DNA from: Qipengyuania aestuarii
Lineage (GTDB): Bacteria; Pseudomonadota; Alphaproteobacteria; Sphingomonadales; Sphingomonadaceae
Direction of reading: 5' to 3'
Assembly (NCBI RefSeq): GCF_019711535.1
Contig: NZ_JAIGNP010000002.1
Coordinates: forward strand, 744,001-808,000
Length of the DNA stretch: 64,000 nucleotides
The translations under genes were made by a program, and so were the position numbers. This document shows positions 32,177 to 42,673 of this stretch, piece after piece. Every line of letters begins with the position of its first letter. Within the stretch, counting starts at the first letter, position 1. The notes under the pieces are model-generated. The model saw only the letters and a program-made list of their open reading frames with translations. It did not search any database and had not been told where the DNA came from.

Positions 32177-33940
32177 TTAGGCGGCAAGGATCTTGCCGAC
32201 GAATGCGGTGGCTTCGCGCTTCAGCCCTCTCGCGTCTGCGTCGAGGCCGGTCGCCGCATCCAGCAGCTGATCTGCCGCCATTCCCGTGTCGCGCGCTCTT
32301 TCGCGCAATTGCTCGATACTCATTTCGATCTCTCCGACGCCGGCCACGGCCATGTCCAGACTGCGCGCCAGTTCGCGGCTCGATACCGATTGCTGGTCGA
32401 CCGCGCCGGCGATGGCGGTGGCCGTGGCCTCGACTTCGCGGATGCGCTCGCCGATCAGCGTCAGTGCTCCCGCGCTGCTGCGGGTGCTTGCCTGCATGGA
32501 GGCCATTCTGGCGGAGACGTTCCCGGTCGCCTCGCGCGTCTGGCGCGCCAGTTCCTTGACCTCGCTCGCCACCACGGCAAAGCCGCGCCCGGCATCGCCG
32601 CCCCGCGCGGCCTCGATCGAGGCGTTGAGGGCGAGCAAATTCGTCCGATCAGCGATGGAGGCGATGAGATCGACCACCTCGCCCACTTCGGCGGCAGCGC
32701 GGGCGAGTTCCTTCACCGTCTCGTCGGCAAGTTCGGCGCTCGCGCGCGTCTCCTGCGCCAGCGAAGCGGATTGCGCGGCCTGCTTGCCGATTTCCCCGAT
32801 CGACAGGGCGAATTCATCGGTGGCCGCAGCCGCCGATGTCATTCCGGTGGCCGTATCGTTCATCCGGCGCACCACATCTTCCACCAGATCGACCGACTGG
32901 CTGGCGGCGCTCGCCATCGAACTGGCGGTCTTTTCCAGCTGGTGGGATGCGGCGGCGACATTGGTCACCACATCGCCCATCCCGCCTTCGAACCCACGCG
33001 CCAGATCGCGCAGCATCGCCCGCTGGTCCTCGCGCGCTTGCCGCTGCAGACCGGTCAGCGCTTCGGCGCTTTCGCGGAATACCACCAGCGCGCGTGCCAT
33101 CTCGCCGATCTCGTCATCGCGTTCCGCTCCGGGAATGGCGATCGAGCGATCGCCATCGGCCAGCGCGCTCATCGCGCCGGTGATCTCGCCCAGCGATTGC
33201 GACACCTGACCTGCCATCCGCCGCGCGGCGAGCACGACCACGAGACCGCAGGCGAGGATGAGCGCCAGCGCCCCGATCGACATCCAGAACTTCAGGCTTT
33301 CCAGATCATGCTGGGCCCGCTCCGCCGCGTCGGAAAGTTCGGTTTCGATTTCGCCGCTCTGGTCCGACAGCAGCCTGCCGCTGACATCGATGGCTTCGGC
33401 CAGCATGGCCGCGTTCTCCTGCGGGCCATAGGCCGAAACCGAAGCACGCAGCGCCTCGAGCTCGGGCCGGAAGCCGGATACCTGATTGCGCAGCCACGCG
33501 ATCCTTTCCTGCGAGGTCGCCTCGCTGACGTCGGTCGCCATCGATCGGTCGAGCCGCTTGCTGGCATCCTCCAGCGAAGCGAACGCCGCCGCGATCGAGT
33601 CTTCGCTGCCTGTCACTGCATAGCGCGATGCGTGGTAGCGGCTGTGGGCGATGCCGGTATCGAATTGCGATGCCGCCAGCGCGCGTTCGGCAATGACGGC
33701 GCTGCGATCCGAGCGCAGCGAGACCTGGTAGAACCCTATTCCCAGAAGAACGGCGAGGCCGAGCAGGATGCTTATGGCAAGCGCGACGAAGAGGGATATC
33801 TGGCCGCGGATCGTGCGCCGCGATGCCAGTGCGCGGCGGATCGGGGCGGGTAGATGGCGGGCCGGGGCCGCGTTCAAAGTCGGGGCGGGTTCCAGAAAAC
33901 CTGTGTCCGCAGCCGGAAGAAACTTGGTCTGAATGTTCAT
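32177..33940 (-). CDS. Methyl-accepting chemotaxis protein
   Basis: 587-residue transmembrane chemoreceptor. Two transmembrane segments (about 48-70, [20 protein letters not shown]; and about 222-243, [15 protein letters not shown]) flank a ~150-residue periplasmic four-helix sensor domain. A HAMP domain follows, then the signalling coiled coil with hairpin tip [20 protein letters not shown], then [20 protein letters not shown]. The ligand is unknown. No chemotaxis or flagellar genes are nearby, so it feeds a remote che system. Confidence 0.95.
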   Translation of the reverse strand: MNIQTKFLPAADTGFLEPAPTLNAAPARHLPAPIRRALASRRTIRGQISLFVALAISILLGLAVLLGIGFYQVSLRSDRSAVIAERALAASQFDTGIAHSRYHASRYAVTGSEDSIAAAFASLEDASKRLDRSMATDVSEATSQERIAWLRNQVSGFRPELEALRASVSAYGPQENAAMLAEAIDVSGRLLSDQSGEIETELSDAAERAQHDLESLKFWMSIGALALILACGLVVVLAARRMAGQVSQSLGEITGAMSALADGDRSIAIPGAERDDEIGEMARALVVFRESAEALTGLQRQAREDQRAMLRDLARGFEGGMGDVVTNVAAASHQLEKTASSMASAASQSVDLVEDVVRRMNDTATGMTSAAAATDEFALSIGEIGKQAAQSASLAQETRASAELADETVKELARAAAEVGEVVDLIASIADRTNLLALNASIEAARGGDAGRGFAVVASEVKELARQTREATGNVSARMASMQASTRSSAGALTLIGERIREVEATATAIAGAVDQQSVSSRELARSLDMAVAGVGEIEMSIEQLRERARDTGMAADQLLDAATGLDADARGLKREATAFVGKILAA

Positions 33941-34120
33941 GGTGCAGGCCCCGATGTGCCCTGCGACATCCGTGCGGCAAGGCTTGGTTCGGAAGCGCGG
34001 CTAGCCTGCAAAAATGACAGGAAAATGAAGCGGTTTCAGGGGTTTGGTGGTTAATTTTTCTTAATCACCATGACGCCGGATCAGCTGTATGTCACAATCT
34101 TGCCAAATCAGCGGCCTGCA

Positions 34121-34510
34121 TCAGATAAGGCCCAGCCTTTCGAGCTTCCCGGCCAGCTTTCCGGGCAGCACATCGCCGATATCTTCGCCTTCCTCCAGAT
34201 CCCGGGGCGGATCGCCCTTGAGATAGCGCCAGCCCTGATGCGCGCGCTTGGGGCGCGGGTGGACACGGACCAGTTCGGGCTTGAGATCGATCGACCAGCG
34301 CCCCGTGGGCGTCTCGCTGAAGCCGAGGATTTCGCTGCGTGCGACGATCGAATGCTGGTGGATCCAGTAAAGCGAGCCGCCGATGCATTCCTTCCATTTG
34401 GTCGGGCGATAACGGGTGGTGAGATTGGGGCTGCGCCGCTGCGCGTACCAGCTTTCGATATCGCCGAAGCTCTGCGCGCCGAACGCGATCTTGGTCAAAT
34501 GGAGCGGCAT
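34121..34510 (-). CDS. DUF1489 family protein
   Basis: 129-residue cytosolic protein conserved in alphaproteobacteria with no known function. The sequence fits the family: LHLTKIAFGAQSF at the N-terminus, TTRYRPTKWKECIGGSLYWI in the middle, RSEILGFSETPTGRWSIDL, and HQGWRYLKGDPPRDL near the C-terminus. It stands alone on the minus strand between the chemoreceptor and mgtE. The 236 bases upstream, to 34746, hold no recognisable gene. Confidence 0.85.
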   Translation of the reverse strand: MPLHLTKIAFGAQSFGDIESWYAQRRSPNLTTRYRPTKWKECIGGSLYWIHQHSIVARSEILGFSETPTGRWSIDLKPELVRVHPRPKRAHQGWRYLKGDPPRDLEEGEDIGDVLPGKLAGKLERLGLI

Positions 34511-34746
34511 CCGGTGGAGATAGGGCCTGAACCCGAAAGAGCAACCGCTATGCGCAGGCCGAAACGGGGGCCGGGCGGGACGCTTCCAAAAAGGCCTTTC
34601 CTACATGGCGCGACCGGTTGCAGGGTGTGCGAATGCCCGCCTTCCACCCTCTCGAAACCAAGGTTTCCTGCCGCTTTGAGCAGGGTGCGCGGGCCCCGGA
34701 TTATTTCCCCCTGGACCGTGCTCCATGTGCTCCATCCTGTAGGAAA

Positions 34747-36207
34747 CTACCCCGCGATCCCGCTCGCCACGGCCAGTCCGAGAAAGGCAAAGAAGCCCAT
34801 CGAATCGGTGATCATGGTGACGAACACGCTGCTCGCCACCGCCGGGTCCTGATCCAGCCGGTCGAAAGCCACGGGGACCAGCACGCCTGCAAGACCGGCC
34901 GTCGCCACATTGATGACCATGGCCAGCGCAATCACCGCGCCAAGCATGGGCGTGAAGATCGCTGCCGTCGCCAGCCCGATCAGCACGGCGATGGTCACAC
35001 CGTTGAGCGTCGCCACGCGAAACTCGCGCCACAGTATCCGGCCGGTATTCGAACTCGTCAGCTGGTTCATCGCGATGGCGCGCACCGTCACCGCCATGGT
35101 CTGCGTGCCCGCATTGCCGCCGATGCTGGCGACAATGGGCATCAATACGGCAAGCGCTACCAACTGCTCGATCGCCGCGCCGAAGGCCGCGATGATCAGG
35201 CTGGCGACCAGCGCGGTGCCGAGATTGGCCACCAGCCAGCGCACGCGGCTGGAATAGGCTTCGCGAATCGGTTCGTTGATGTCGCCTTCGCCCGCGCCGG
35301 ACATGAGCAGCGCGTCTTCGCCCGCTTCCTCGGCGATGATGTGGACGATGTCGTCGACGGTCATCTGGCCGACCAGCCGGCCGTCCTCGTCGATCACGGC
35401 GGCGCTGATCAGGCCGTACTTCTGGAACATCAGCGCGACCTCTTCCTGGTCGAGCGTGGCGGGGATCAGCGTCTGGTCGCGCTTCATCACATCGCCCAGC
35501 GAGACGTCGCGCGGCGTGCGCAGGATCCACGAAAGCTGGCAGGTGCCGACGGGATGCATGCGCTGGTCGATGACGAAGATCTCGAAGAAGTCCTCGGGAA
35601 GGTCGCGCCCGTCACGCAGGAAATCGATGATGTCGCCCACGGTCACGTGTTCGGGCACGGCCACGAACTCGCGGTTCATCAGGCGGCCAGCAGTCTCCTC
35701 CGGGTAGGAGAGGGCGGTCTGGATGGCGATCCGGTCTTCCGGATCGAGCTCGGCGAGGATGGCCTTCTGGTTGTCCTCGGCCAGATCCTCGATCAGCTGG
35801 ACGGCATCGTCGGTATCGAGCTGTTCCGCGATCTGCGCCACCGCATCGGCGGGCAGCGCCTCCATCATCTCGTCGCGGACATAGTCGTTGAGTTCGGCAA
35901 CGACTTCGCTGGTCATGAGATCGGTGATCTCGCTGGCGAGCCGGTGACGATCCTCCTTCTCGAACAGCTCGAGAAGGTCGGCGACGTCGGCGGGGTGCAG
36001 CGGTTCGACGAGATCGTAAAGCTCACCGCTCGCGCCTGCTTCCAGCGCTTCCTCGACCGAGCGGACGAACTCGCGCTTCAGCGTGTTCTCCTCGTCCATG
36101 CGCTCGTCGTCGATGCGGTCGTCGGGGCGCGCGCCATCGTCCGGCCCGCTATCCGTGCCCGGCGCCAGCATCACATCGTCTTCGTCGAGGCGCGTCTCGT
36201 CGACCAT
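34747..36207 (-). CDS. mgtE: Magnesium transporter MgtE
   Basis: Mg2+ channel/transporter of the inner membrane, 486 residues. Order: acidic N-terminal tail, MgtE N domain (LVEPLHPADVADLLELFEKE; VAQIAEQLDTDDAVQLIEDL), two CBS domains (about 165-290, with VGDIIDFLRD and DEDGRLVGQMTVDDIV), plug helix, then five transmembrane helices from about 315 containing the pore signature GGNAGTQTMAV. The cytosolic domains gate the pore by sensing Mg2+. It is divergent from the cyclophilin gene across 95 bases, with no riboswitch-like structure seen. Confidence 0.97.
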   Translation of the reverse strand: MVDETRLDEDDVMLAPGTDSGPDDGARPDDRIDDERMDEENTLKREFVRSVEEALEAGASGELYDLVEPLHPADVADLLELFEKEDRHRLASEITDLMTSEVVAELNDYVRDEMMEALPADAVAQIAEQLDTDDAVQLIEDLAEDNQKAILAELDPEDRIAIQTALSYPEETAGRLMNREFVAVPEHVTVGDIIDFLRDGRDLPEDFFEIFVIDQRMHPVGTCQLSWILRTPRDVSLGDVMKRDQTLIPATLDQEEVALMFQKYGLISAAVIDEDGRLVGQMTVDDIVHIIAEEAGEDALLMSGAGEGDINEPIREAYSSRVRWLVANLGTALVASLIIAAFGAAIEQLVALAVLMPIVASIGGNAGTQTMAVTVRAIAMNQLTSSNTGRILWREFRVATLNGVTIAVLIGLATAAIFTPMLGAVIALAMVINVATAGLAGVLVPVAFDRLDQDPAVASSVFVTMITDSMGFFAFLGLAVASGIAG

Positions 36208-36302
36208 ATCGCCGCTCTAGGGAGCGCAAGCCGAAAAGCAAGCCGTGACACAGGCGCTGTCCCTGCTAATGAGGCGCCAACCGAATTACAGGAGACATAC
36301 CA

Positions 36303-36764
36303 ATGGCAGACAAACTGACATTCACCCTCGACACCGGCGACGGCGAAAACAAGGATGTGGTGATCAAGCTGCGCCCCGATCTCGCACCCGGCCATGTCGA
36401 GCGGATCACGACGCTAGTGGGCGAAGGCTTCTACGACGGCGTGGTTTTCCACCGCGTGATCCCCGGCTTCATGGCGCAGGGCGGCGATCCGACCGGCACT
36501 GGCATGGGCGGCAGCGACAAGCCCGACCTCAAGGCCGAATTCAACAGCGAACCGCATACCCGCGGCACCTGCTCGATGGCCCGCACCCAGGTGCCCGACA
36601 GCGCCAACAGCCAGTTCTTCATCTGCTTCGATGACGCCGAATTCCTCGACGGCCAGTACACCGTCTGGGGCCAGGTCGAGAGCGGCATGGAACACGTCGA
36701 TGCCCTGCCCAAGGGCGAGCCGCCGGCAAACCCGGGCAAGATCGTGAAGGCGACTGTTTCGTAA
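36303..36764 (+). CDS. Cyclophilin-type peptidyl-prolyl isomerase
   Basis: Cytosolic cis-trans prolyl isomerase, 153 residues without signal peptide. Catalytic-core residues are in [21 protein letters not shown], then [19 protein letters not shown], then [16 protein letters not shown]. The ribosome site AGGAGA precedes the ATG. It is a single gene, followed by a terminator-like hairpin. Confidence 0.96.
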   Translation: MADKLTFTLDTGDGENKDVVIKLRPDLAPGHVERITTLVGEGFYDGVVFHRVIPGFMAQGGDPTGTGMGGSDKPDLKAEFNSEPHTRGTCSMARTQVPDSANSQFFICFDDAEFLDGQYTVWGQVESGMEHVDALPKGEPPANPGKIVKATVS

Positions 36765-36786
36765 GTCGTTCGATCATCTCGAACCG

Positions 36787-36811
36787 GAAGGGCGGCCACG
36801 TGCCGCCCTTC
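36787..36811 (+). terminator. Hairpin after the cyclophilin gene
   Basis: GAAGGGCGGC pairs with GCCGCCCTTC (10-base perfect stem, 5-base loop), 22 bases after the stop. Little T-run follows, so termination strength is uncertain. Confidence 0.55.
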
Positions 36812-36855
36812 GCATTGTAGGACCCCGAGCTTTTCGCTATGTGCGCCCGCCTATC

Positions 36856-38199
36856 ATGAAACCTACCACTTCCCCCAAGACCTACAGGGTCAAGAGCTTC
36901 GGCTGCCAGATGAACGTCTATGACGGCGAGCGCATGGCCGAGATGCTGGGCGAGCGCGGCATCGTGCCCGCGCCCGAAGGCGAGGAAGCCGATCTCGTCG
37001 TGCTCAACACCTGCCACATCCGCGAGAAAGCTGCCGAAAAGGTCTATTCGGATATCGGCCGCCTTACCAAGGCCGGGCGCAAGGTCGGCAAGGAGCCGCT
37101 GATCGCCGTGGCCGGCTGCGTCGCACAGGCCGAGGGCGAGGAGATCATGAAGCGCTCTCCGGCGGTCCGCATGGTTGTCGGCCCGCAGGCCTATCACCGC
37201 CTGCCGGAGATGCTCGATAAGGCGGTGAAGGGCGAACGGGCGACCGACACGGACATGCCCGCCATCGCCAAGTTTGCAGCATTGCCGGAGCGCCGCCGCA
37301 CCAATCCGGCAAGCTTCCTGACCGTGCAGGAAGGTTGCGACAAGTTCTGCACCTATTGCGTTGTGCCCTATACTCGCGGCGCCGAAATCAGCCGGCCCTA
37401 TGCGGACCTCGTCACCGAAGCGAGGAAGCTGGTCGACGCAGGCGCGAAGGAAATCACGCTGCTGGGCCAGAATGTCTCGGCATGGTCGGGCGAGGACGAG
37501 AAGGGTCATCAAGTCGGGCTCGCGGGCCTGATCCGTGATCTTGCCAAGGTCGATGGCCTCGCGCGCATCCGCTACACCACCAGCCATCCGGCCGACATGG
37601 ATGACGATCTGATCGCCGCGCATGGCGAAGTGGACAAGCTCATGCCCTTCCTCCACCTGCCGGTGCAGGCTGGCAGCGACCGTGTCCTGAAGGCCATGAA
37701 CCGCAGCCACACGGCCGAAAGCTATCTCAAGCTGCTTGACCGCTTCCGCGCCGCACGGCCCGATCTTGCGCTGTCGGGCGACTTCATCGTCGGCTTTCCG
37801 GGCGAAACCGATGCCGAATTCGAGGAAACGCTCGCACTGGTCGATGAGGTCAAATACGCTCAGGCCTTCAGTTTCAAGTACAGCCAGCGCCCCGGTACGC
37901 CCGCCGCGACGATGGAAGGGCAGGTCGCCAAGGAAGTCATGGACGACCGGCTCCAGCGCCTCCAGGCCGCGCTCAACCGGGATCAGCTGGCCTTTAACGA
38001 GGCAAGTGTGGGGCGGACCTGCGAAGTGCTCGTCGAACGCAAGGGCAAGCTCAAAGGGCAGTGGCTTGGCAAGTCGCCATGGCTTCAGAGCGTATGGTTC
38101 GAAGGCGAAGCAGCCATCGGCGATCTGGTGGAGGCCGAACTGGTCGAGGCGGGCCCAAATTCGCTCGCCGGCAAGCTTCGGGAAAAGGTATCTGCCTGA
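36856..38199 (+). CDS. miaB: tRNA-2-methylthio-N6-dimethylallyladenosine synthase MiaB
   Basis: Radical-SAM methylthiotransferase modifying A37 of tRNAs. 447 residues from ATG 36856 (GTG 36841 is a weaker option). UPF0004 domain cysteines: Cys17 (FGCQMN), Cys53 (NTCHIRE) and Cys88 (AGCVAQ); radical-SAM CxxxCxxC at 161-168 ([10 protein letters not shown]); C-terminal TRAM domain ([15 protein letters not shown]). First gene of the miaB-phoH-ybeY-corC order conserved in alphaproteobacteria. Confidence 0.97.
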   Translation: MKPTTSPKTYRVKSFGCQMNVYDGERMAEMLGERGIVPAPEGEEADLVVLNTCHIREKAAEKVYSDIGRLTKAGRKVGKEPLIAVAGCVAQAEGEEIMKRSPAVRMVVGPQAYHRLPEMLDKAVKGERATDTDMPAIAKFAALPERRRTNPASFLTVQEGCDKFCTYCVVPYTRGAEISRPYADLVTEARKLVDAGAKEITLLGQNVSAWSGEDEKGHQVGLAGLIRDLAKVDGLARIRYTTSHPADMDDDLIAAHGEVDKLMPFLHLPVQAGSDRVLKAMNRSHTAESYLKLLDRFRAARPDLALSGDFIVGFPGETDAEFEETLALVDEVKYAQAFSFKYSQRPGTPAATMEGQVAKEVMDDRLQRLQAALNRDQLAFNEASVGRTCEVLVERKGKLKGQWLGKSPWLQSVWFEGEAAIGDLVEAELVEAGPNSLAGKLREKVSA

Positions 38200-38298
38200 T
38201 TACAGGCGTGTGACTTTCCACCGTCTTTGATCGTGCCAGCTTGTTTCACGGGCGGGAATGCCTAGATTTCCGACTCGATACTCATGCGAAAGGAGCAG

Positions 38299-39354
38299 AT
38301 GGCTCGCAAACCAGCTCAGAAGCGTTCGGGTCACTCCGAACCGGCCCTGACCAAACCGCCCGTACCACAGCGCGAGGTTCGCCGCGCGCAGGTGGATGTG
38401 AACTTCGACAATCAGAGCCTTCTCGGCGCTCTGTTCGGACAGTTCGACGCTAATCTGGTCCAAGTGGAAAACCGGCTTGGCGTGTTCATTTCCGCTCGCG
38501 GCAATGCGATCCATATCGAAGGCCCCGAAGACAGCGTCGCCCGCGCACGCGACGTGCTCAACGAAATGTATGACCGCCTCGCCATGGGGCAGGATCTCGA
38601 TGCGGGTGCCATCGAGTCGCTGATCGCCATGTCGAACGAACCCACGCTCGACGGTATCGTTGACGGCAAGCTGAGCGATGCCAAGGGCGGGCCGCCGATC
38701 ATGATCCGCACGCGCCGCAAGACCATCGTGCCGCGCAGCGCCATGCAGGCGACCTATATGCGCAGCCTGGTGCGTGACGACATCATCTTCGCGCTGGGCC
38801 CGGCGGGTACGGGCAAGACCTATCTGGCGGTCGCGCAGGCCGTGGCGCAACTGATCACCGGCAGCGTACAGCGCCTGATCCTGTCGCGCCCTGCGGTCGA
38901 GGCAGGGGAGAAACTGGGCTTCCTCCCGGGCGATATGAAAGACAAGGTCGATCCCTATTTGCGCCCGCTTTACGATGCGCTCTACGATTGCATGCCGCCC
39001 GAGCAGGTGGAGCGGCGGCTGGCATCGGGAGAGATCGAGATCGCGCCCATTGCCTTCATGCGTGGTCGCACCTTGGCCGACGCCTTTGTCATCTTGGACG
39101 AAGCGCAGAATACCACGCGCGAACAGATGAAGATGTTCCTGACCCGGTTTGGCCAAAACAGCCGCATGGTGATTTGCGGAGATCCGCGGCAGGTCGACAT
39201 CCCTGGCGGCGACGGCATGAGCGGCCTTGCCGATGCGGTCGGTAAGCTGGAGGGGGTGGATGGTTTCGGTACGATCCGGTTCACCGCCGCCGACGTCGTC
39301 AGACATCCCATCGTCGGGCGTATCGTCGAGGCTTACGAAGGCCCTTCCGCATAA
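38299..39354 (+). CDS. PhoH-like ATPase (YbeZ type)
   Basis: 351-residue RNA-associated ATPase. An N-terminal KH-like region (LGVFISARGNAIHIEGPEDS) precedes the PhoH domain with Walker A GPAGTGKTYLA, KLGFLPGDMKDKVDPYLRP, Walker B FVILDEAQNTT, and QNSRMVICGDPRQVD. Start ATG 38299 follows AAGGAG; ATG 38284 is upstream of that site and less likely. PhoH/YbeZ works with YbeY in rRNA processing, and ybeY is next, 43 bases on. Confidence 0.95.
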   Translation: MARKPAQKRSGHSEPALTKPPVPQREVRRAQVDVNFDNQSLLGALFGQFDANLVQVENRLGVFISARGNAIHIEGPEDSVARARDVLNEMYDRLAMGQDLDAGAIESLIAMSNEPTLDGIVDGKLSDAKGGPPIMIRTRRKTIVPRSAMQATYMRSLVRDDIIFALGPAGTGKTYLAVAQAVAQLITGSVQRLILSRPAVEAGEKLGFLPGDMKDKVDPYLRPLYDALYDCMPPEQVERRLASGEIEIAPIAFMRGRTLADAFVILDEAQNTTREQMKMFLTRFGQNSRMVICGDPRQVDIPGGDGMSGLADAVGKLEGVDGFGTIRFTAADVVRHPIVGRIVEAYEGPSA

Positions 39355-39397
39355 CTAGCGGATAAAGGCAGCTGTTCAGACCCAACGGAAGCGCGAT

Positions 39398-39883
39398 TTG
39401 CAACTCGATATCGACGTAGACGGCTGGCCCGACCATCACGATTGGGAGGCCCTGTGCCAGCAAGCGCTCGATGCGCTCTTCGATGTCGAGCCTGCGCTGA
39501 ACAGCTCACGCCTTATTACCAGCGTACTCTATACCTCCGACACCCAAGTCCACGAGTTGAACAAAGAGTGGAGGGGTAAAGACAAGCCGACAAATGTCCT
39601 CTCTTTTCCCATGCTCGAGCGGGACGACCTCCTTGCGCTAGCGGCGGAAGGTCCACCGGAAATGCTCGGCGACATCGCTCTGGCATTCGAAACCTGTCAG
39701 CGCGAAGCCGATGAAAAAGCGGTGGCTTTAAAGGACCACACCGCCCACCTGCTCGTTCACGGTTTCTTGCATCTCGCCGGCCATGATCACGTGGATTCCG
39801 ACAGTCAGGCAGCGGCGATGGAAAAACTCGAAGTAGAAGCGCTTGCAAAACTAGGCATCGCGGACCCATATGGAGACCGCTGA
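39398..39883 (+). CDS. ybeY: Endoribonuclease YbeY
   Basis: Zinc-dependent single-strand RNase for 16S rRNA maturation and ribosome quality control. 161 residues with the metal motif HGFLHLAGHDH; typical segments ELNKEWRGKDKPTNVLSFP and LGDIALAFETC. Start is TTG 39398, as no ATG fits. Between phoH and corC as in most proteobacteria. Confidence 0.97.
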   Translation: MQLDIDVDGWPDHHDWEALCQQALDALFDVEPALNSSRLITSVLYTSDTQVHELNKEWRGKDKPTNVLSFPMLERDDLLALAAEGPPEMLGDIALAFETCQREADEKAVALKDHTAHLLVHGFLHLAGHDHVDSDSQAAAMEKLEVEALAKLGIADPYGDR

Positions 39884-39907
39884 ATTTTTGGAGTAGCAAA
39901 ACGGCCC

Positions 39908-40825
39908 ATGGCCAATTCTTCACCCCCCGCCGGAGACGCGGAGAGTAGCAGCGGGCTGTGGCCCGCCATTCGCAAATTGTTTGACGCCGAAGGTGGTGGC
40001 CGGAGCCTGCGTGCCCAGCTCGAAGAAGCTATCGACGAGCATGAAGGCGAAAACGGTTCCGAAGATACTGAAGATGCGGCCAAGGGCGATCTTTCGGGTG
40101 TCGAGCGCCAGATGCTCCGCAATCTGCTCCACTTTTCCGAACATGACGCTGATGATGTCGCTGTCCCTCGCGGCGAAATCATCGCGATCAATGCCGACGC
40201 GACGTGGGATGAAGTGGTCTCGACCTTTTCGGAGCACGGTCATTCGCGCATGCCCGTCTATCGAGGCCAGCTCGACGATGTGATCGGGATGGTGCACATC
40301 AAGGATATTTTCTCTTACCTGGCCGAGCGCAAGCCGCCGCCGGAAGACTGGACCGTTCTAATGCGTCAGCCGCTCTATGTGCCGCAGACGCGCAATGCGC
40401 TGGATGTGCTGGCGGACATGCGATCCCAGCGCATGCACCTCGCAATTGTGCTCGATGAATTCTCTGGCACCGATGGTCTTATCACCATTGAAGATCTGGT
40501 CGAGGAAATCGTCGGGGAAATCGAGGATGAGCATGACGATGCGCCCGAGGAGTGGATCGCCCCGATCGGCGACGGCATGTGGGATTGCGACGCAAGGGCC
40601 GAGCTGGATGACGTGGCAGATCGGATCGATCCGCGACTTGCCGAGGTAGAAGAGTCGGTCGATACGCTCGGCGGTCTGGCATTCGTTCTGGCTGAGCAGG
40701 TTCCGCCCAAGGGCGAGATACTAGAGCATTCCTCAGGTTGGCGCATCGAAGTGACCGATGGCGACGAGACTCATGTGACCCGTCTGCGGCTCCATGCTCC
40801 AAAGCCGGAAGAGCCCGCAGACTGA
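39908..40825 (+). CDS. Hemolysin-family CBS-domain protein, CorC-like
   Basis: 305-residue protein with a pair of CBS domains (VPRGEIIAINADATWDEVVS; LDVLADMRSQRMHLAIVLDE) and a C-terminal CorC_HlyC transporter-associated domain (IGDGMWDCDARAELDDVADR). No transmembrane helices, so it is the cytosolic CorC type implicated in Mg2+/Co2+ efflux control rather than a hemolysin. It follows ybeY by 24 bases. The lnt gene that often follows is absent. Confidence 0.92.
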   Translation: MANSSPPAGDAESSSGLWPAIRKLFDAEGGGRSLRAQLEEAIDEHEGENGSEDTEDAAKGDLSGVERQMLRNLLHFSEHDADDVAVPRGEIIAINADATWDEVVSTFSEHGHSRMPVYRGQLDDVIGMVHIKDIFSYLAERKPPPEDWTVLMRQPLYVPQTRNALDVLADMRSQRMHLAIVLDEFSGTDGLITIEDLVEEIVGEIEDEHDDAPEEWIAPIGDGMWDCDARAELDDVADRIDPRLAEVEESVDTLGGLAFVLAEQVPPKGEILEHSSGWRIEVTDGDETHVTRLRLHAPKPEEPAD

Positions 40826-40895
40826 CCTTTCGTCAGTTGCAGAAAACCGCACATTCGCACTCGACAGGTGGCATTTTAATGCATAGGCGGGAGCT

Positions 40896-41780
40896 ATGGC
40901 CTCCCGCCGTTTGCCTCCCCTTCGTGCTTTAGAAGCTTTCGTGCGCACCGTGCGGCTTGGTTCTGCGCGTGCGGCTGCTGACGAACTTGGCTTGAGTCCG
41001 AGCGCACTTTCGCGGCGCATTGGGAATCTGGAAGAATTCGTTGGCAAGAAGCTGTTTACGCGTGCGCGGCAAGCGATGCAGCTGACCGATGATGGCCACG
41101 CCTTTTACGAAGCAGTGAATCCGCAGCTGGAGGCCTTGGCGAGAGCGGTAGAAAGCCAGTCGGAAAATCTGTCGGTCTTGCGTCTGCATCTCGGCGTATT
41201 GCCGCTATTCGGCAGCCAGCGACTGTTTCCGCGACTTGCCGAACTTCGCGCGCGCCATCCGCTTTTGCACATCGACATCGATACCGGCGCGCATCTCGAA
41301 GACAGGGTCGGGGATGTGCTCGATGCAGCCATCATCCTGTCGCGCGGGCCTTCGCGTGGGCTTCACGCGGTACGGCTCGATTACAACAAGGTCCATGCCA
41401 TCTGCAGCCGCGACCTTGCCCAGAAGTTAGGTGATGTTCCCGAAGAAGAACTGCTGTCGAAGCAGACATTCCTTATTCACAACGAATTGCCCGAGAGCTT
41501 TTCAGCCTGGCGCGCCGAGATCGGCCATCCCAATCTTGAACCGGCGGCAATCGATCATTTCGACTCCGGTCAGCTCATGCTCGAAGCTGCTGCACAGGGG
41601 CTTGGCATCGCAATCATGCACGACGATCACATGCGCCGCGCCGCCGATCCGCGTCTGGCGACGCTATATAATGCGACGGTCGAGAGCCCTTACAGCTATT
41701 GGTTTGTATGCAAGCCCACTGCGCTTGAGGAACGTCCGGTCCGACTGTTCCATGATTGGCTGGTAAAAGCCGACCTCTAG
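40896..41780 (+). CDS. LysR-family transcriptional regulator
   Basis: 294 residues. N-terminal winged helix-turn-helix (LPPLRALEAFVRTVRLGSAR, then ELGLSPSALSRRIGNLEE), followed by a periplasmic-binding-protein-like effector domain (LHLGVLPLFGSQRLFPRLAE). The first residues resemble GcvA-type regulators. GGGAG precedes the ATG. The effector and target are unknown: the neighbouring genes are convergent plsC and upstream corC, and neither is an obvious target. Its stop overlaps that of plsC by 4 bases. Confidence 0.93.
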   Translation: MASRRLPPLRALEAFVRTVRLGSARAAADELGLSPSALSRRIGNLEEFVGKKLFTRARQAMQLTDDGHAFYEAVNPQLEALARAVESQSENLSVLRLHLGVLPLFGSQRLFPRLAELRARHPLLHIDIDTGAHLEDRVGDVLDAAIILSRGPSRGLHAVRLDYNKVHAICSRDLAQKLGDVPEEELLSKQTFLIHNELPESFSAWRAEIGHPNLEPAAIDHFDSGQLMLEAAAQGLGIAIMHDDHMRRAADPRLATLYNATVESPYSYWFVCKPTALEERPVRLFHDWLVKADL

Positions 41781-42673
41781 GCGTCTGTCATTTTCGGTCG
41801 GTAGCGTACGGCTTCGACGACATGCTGGTAATCGCGGAGCGGTTTGCCGAGATTGGCAACCAGCTGCGTTTCGATTTCCTCGCGAGCCTTTGCTGCGATG
41901 GCCTTGCGCCCACGATAATCTTCGGGGCTGAACGGGTCGAGATAATGGATCCTCAGCTTGAATGAGCCACGCCGCGCCATGACTCGCATGGCGTTCTGGA
42001 GGCCAGTTTCCTCCCCAATCCAGGCGATTTCTTCCGAATTGGGGCCGTAATCTATGACCACTGGTTGCACCATTACTCCCGGTGGAGGCGGTTCCATCAC
42101 GGAGATCATTGAAGATTTGAACGGAAGCAGGGAATGTCCGTCGGTCACCGTGCCTTCAGGGAATACGGTGACGGACCAATTGTCTTGCAACGCCTCTTTC
42201 AACGCGTTGATCTGCTCGGCCACGCCCATCCTATGTTCTCGCTTCACGAACACCGTTCGGTTGAGGCTGCACAGCCAGCCAATGACCGGCACCTGGCTAA
42301 GCTCCCATTTCGCGACGAACGCCGTACCGCTCGCGCCTGCCATCGCGAGAATATCGATCCAGGATATATGATTGGAGATGAAGAAGACGTCGCGGTGAAG
42401 GGGCGTGCCCACCACCTCGACGCGCGCGCCTACCACGCGTGCAGTATAACGAAGGAACAGCATCGGGAAGGGCGAGCCATATGCAAACAGGCGATACGCA
42501 TAGTGTAGCGGCACGAAGATGAGCAGGAGGAGAAAAATGCCGATCATCCGCAGTGCGAATCGACACCATCCGATTGGCGTCAACGGTACTTTCTCTCCGG
42601 CAGCGGCGGCCAGCCGCTTGGCCGTGTAGCGCGCGAGTTTGCGCTCAGCTCTCGCGGTCGAGCCGGACGCCAT
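41777..42673 (-). CDS. Lysophospholipid acyltransferase family protein (PlsC-like)
   Basis: 298-residue membrane-associated 1-acyl-glycerol-3-phosphate acyltransferase-type enzyme. A transmembrane segment (ALRMIGIFLLLLIFVPL, about 40-58), acyltransferase motif HX4D in SNHISWIDILA, and FPEGTVTDGH (Glu-Gly-Thr motif) are clear. It probably uses acyl-ACP or acyl-CoA to make phosphatidic acid or acylate another lipid. The start overlaps the fur end by 29 bases. Confidence 0.92.
   Translation of the reverse strand: MASGSTARAERKLARYTAKRLAAAAGEKVPLTPIGWCRFALRMIGIFLLLLIFVPLHYAYRLFAYGSPFPMLFLRYTARVVGARVEVVGTPLHRDVFFISNHISWIDILAMAGASGTAFVAKWELSQVPVIGWLCSLNRTVFVKREHRMGVAEQINALKEALQDNWSVTVFPEGTVTDGHSLLPFKSSMISVMEPPPPGVMVQPVVIDYGPNSEEIAWIGEETGLQNAMRVMARRGSFKLRIHYLDPFSPEDYRGRKAIAAKAREEIETQLVANLGKPLRDYQHVVEAVRYRPKMTDA

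Noticed and set aside
32309..33853. 514-codon open frame antisense to the chemoreceptor
   Set aside because: Arg/His/Gly-rich composition typical of a shadow frame; the opposite strand has clear MCP domains.
36208..36302. Mg2+ riboswitch (M-box) before mgtE
   Set aside because: Only 95 bases separate mgtE from the cyclophilin gene and no M-box-like pairing was seen.
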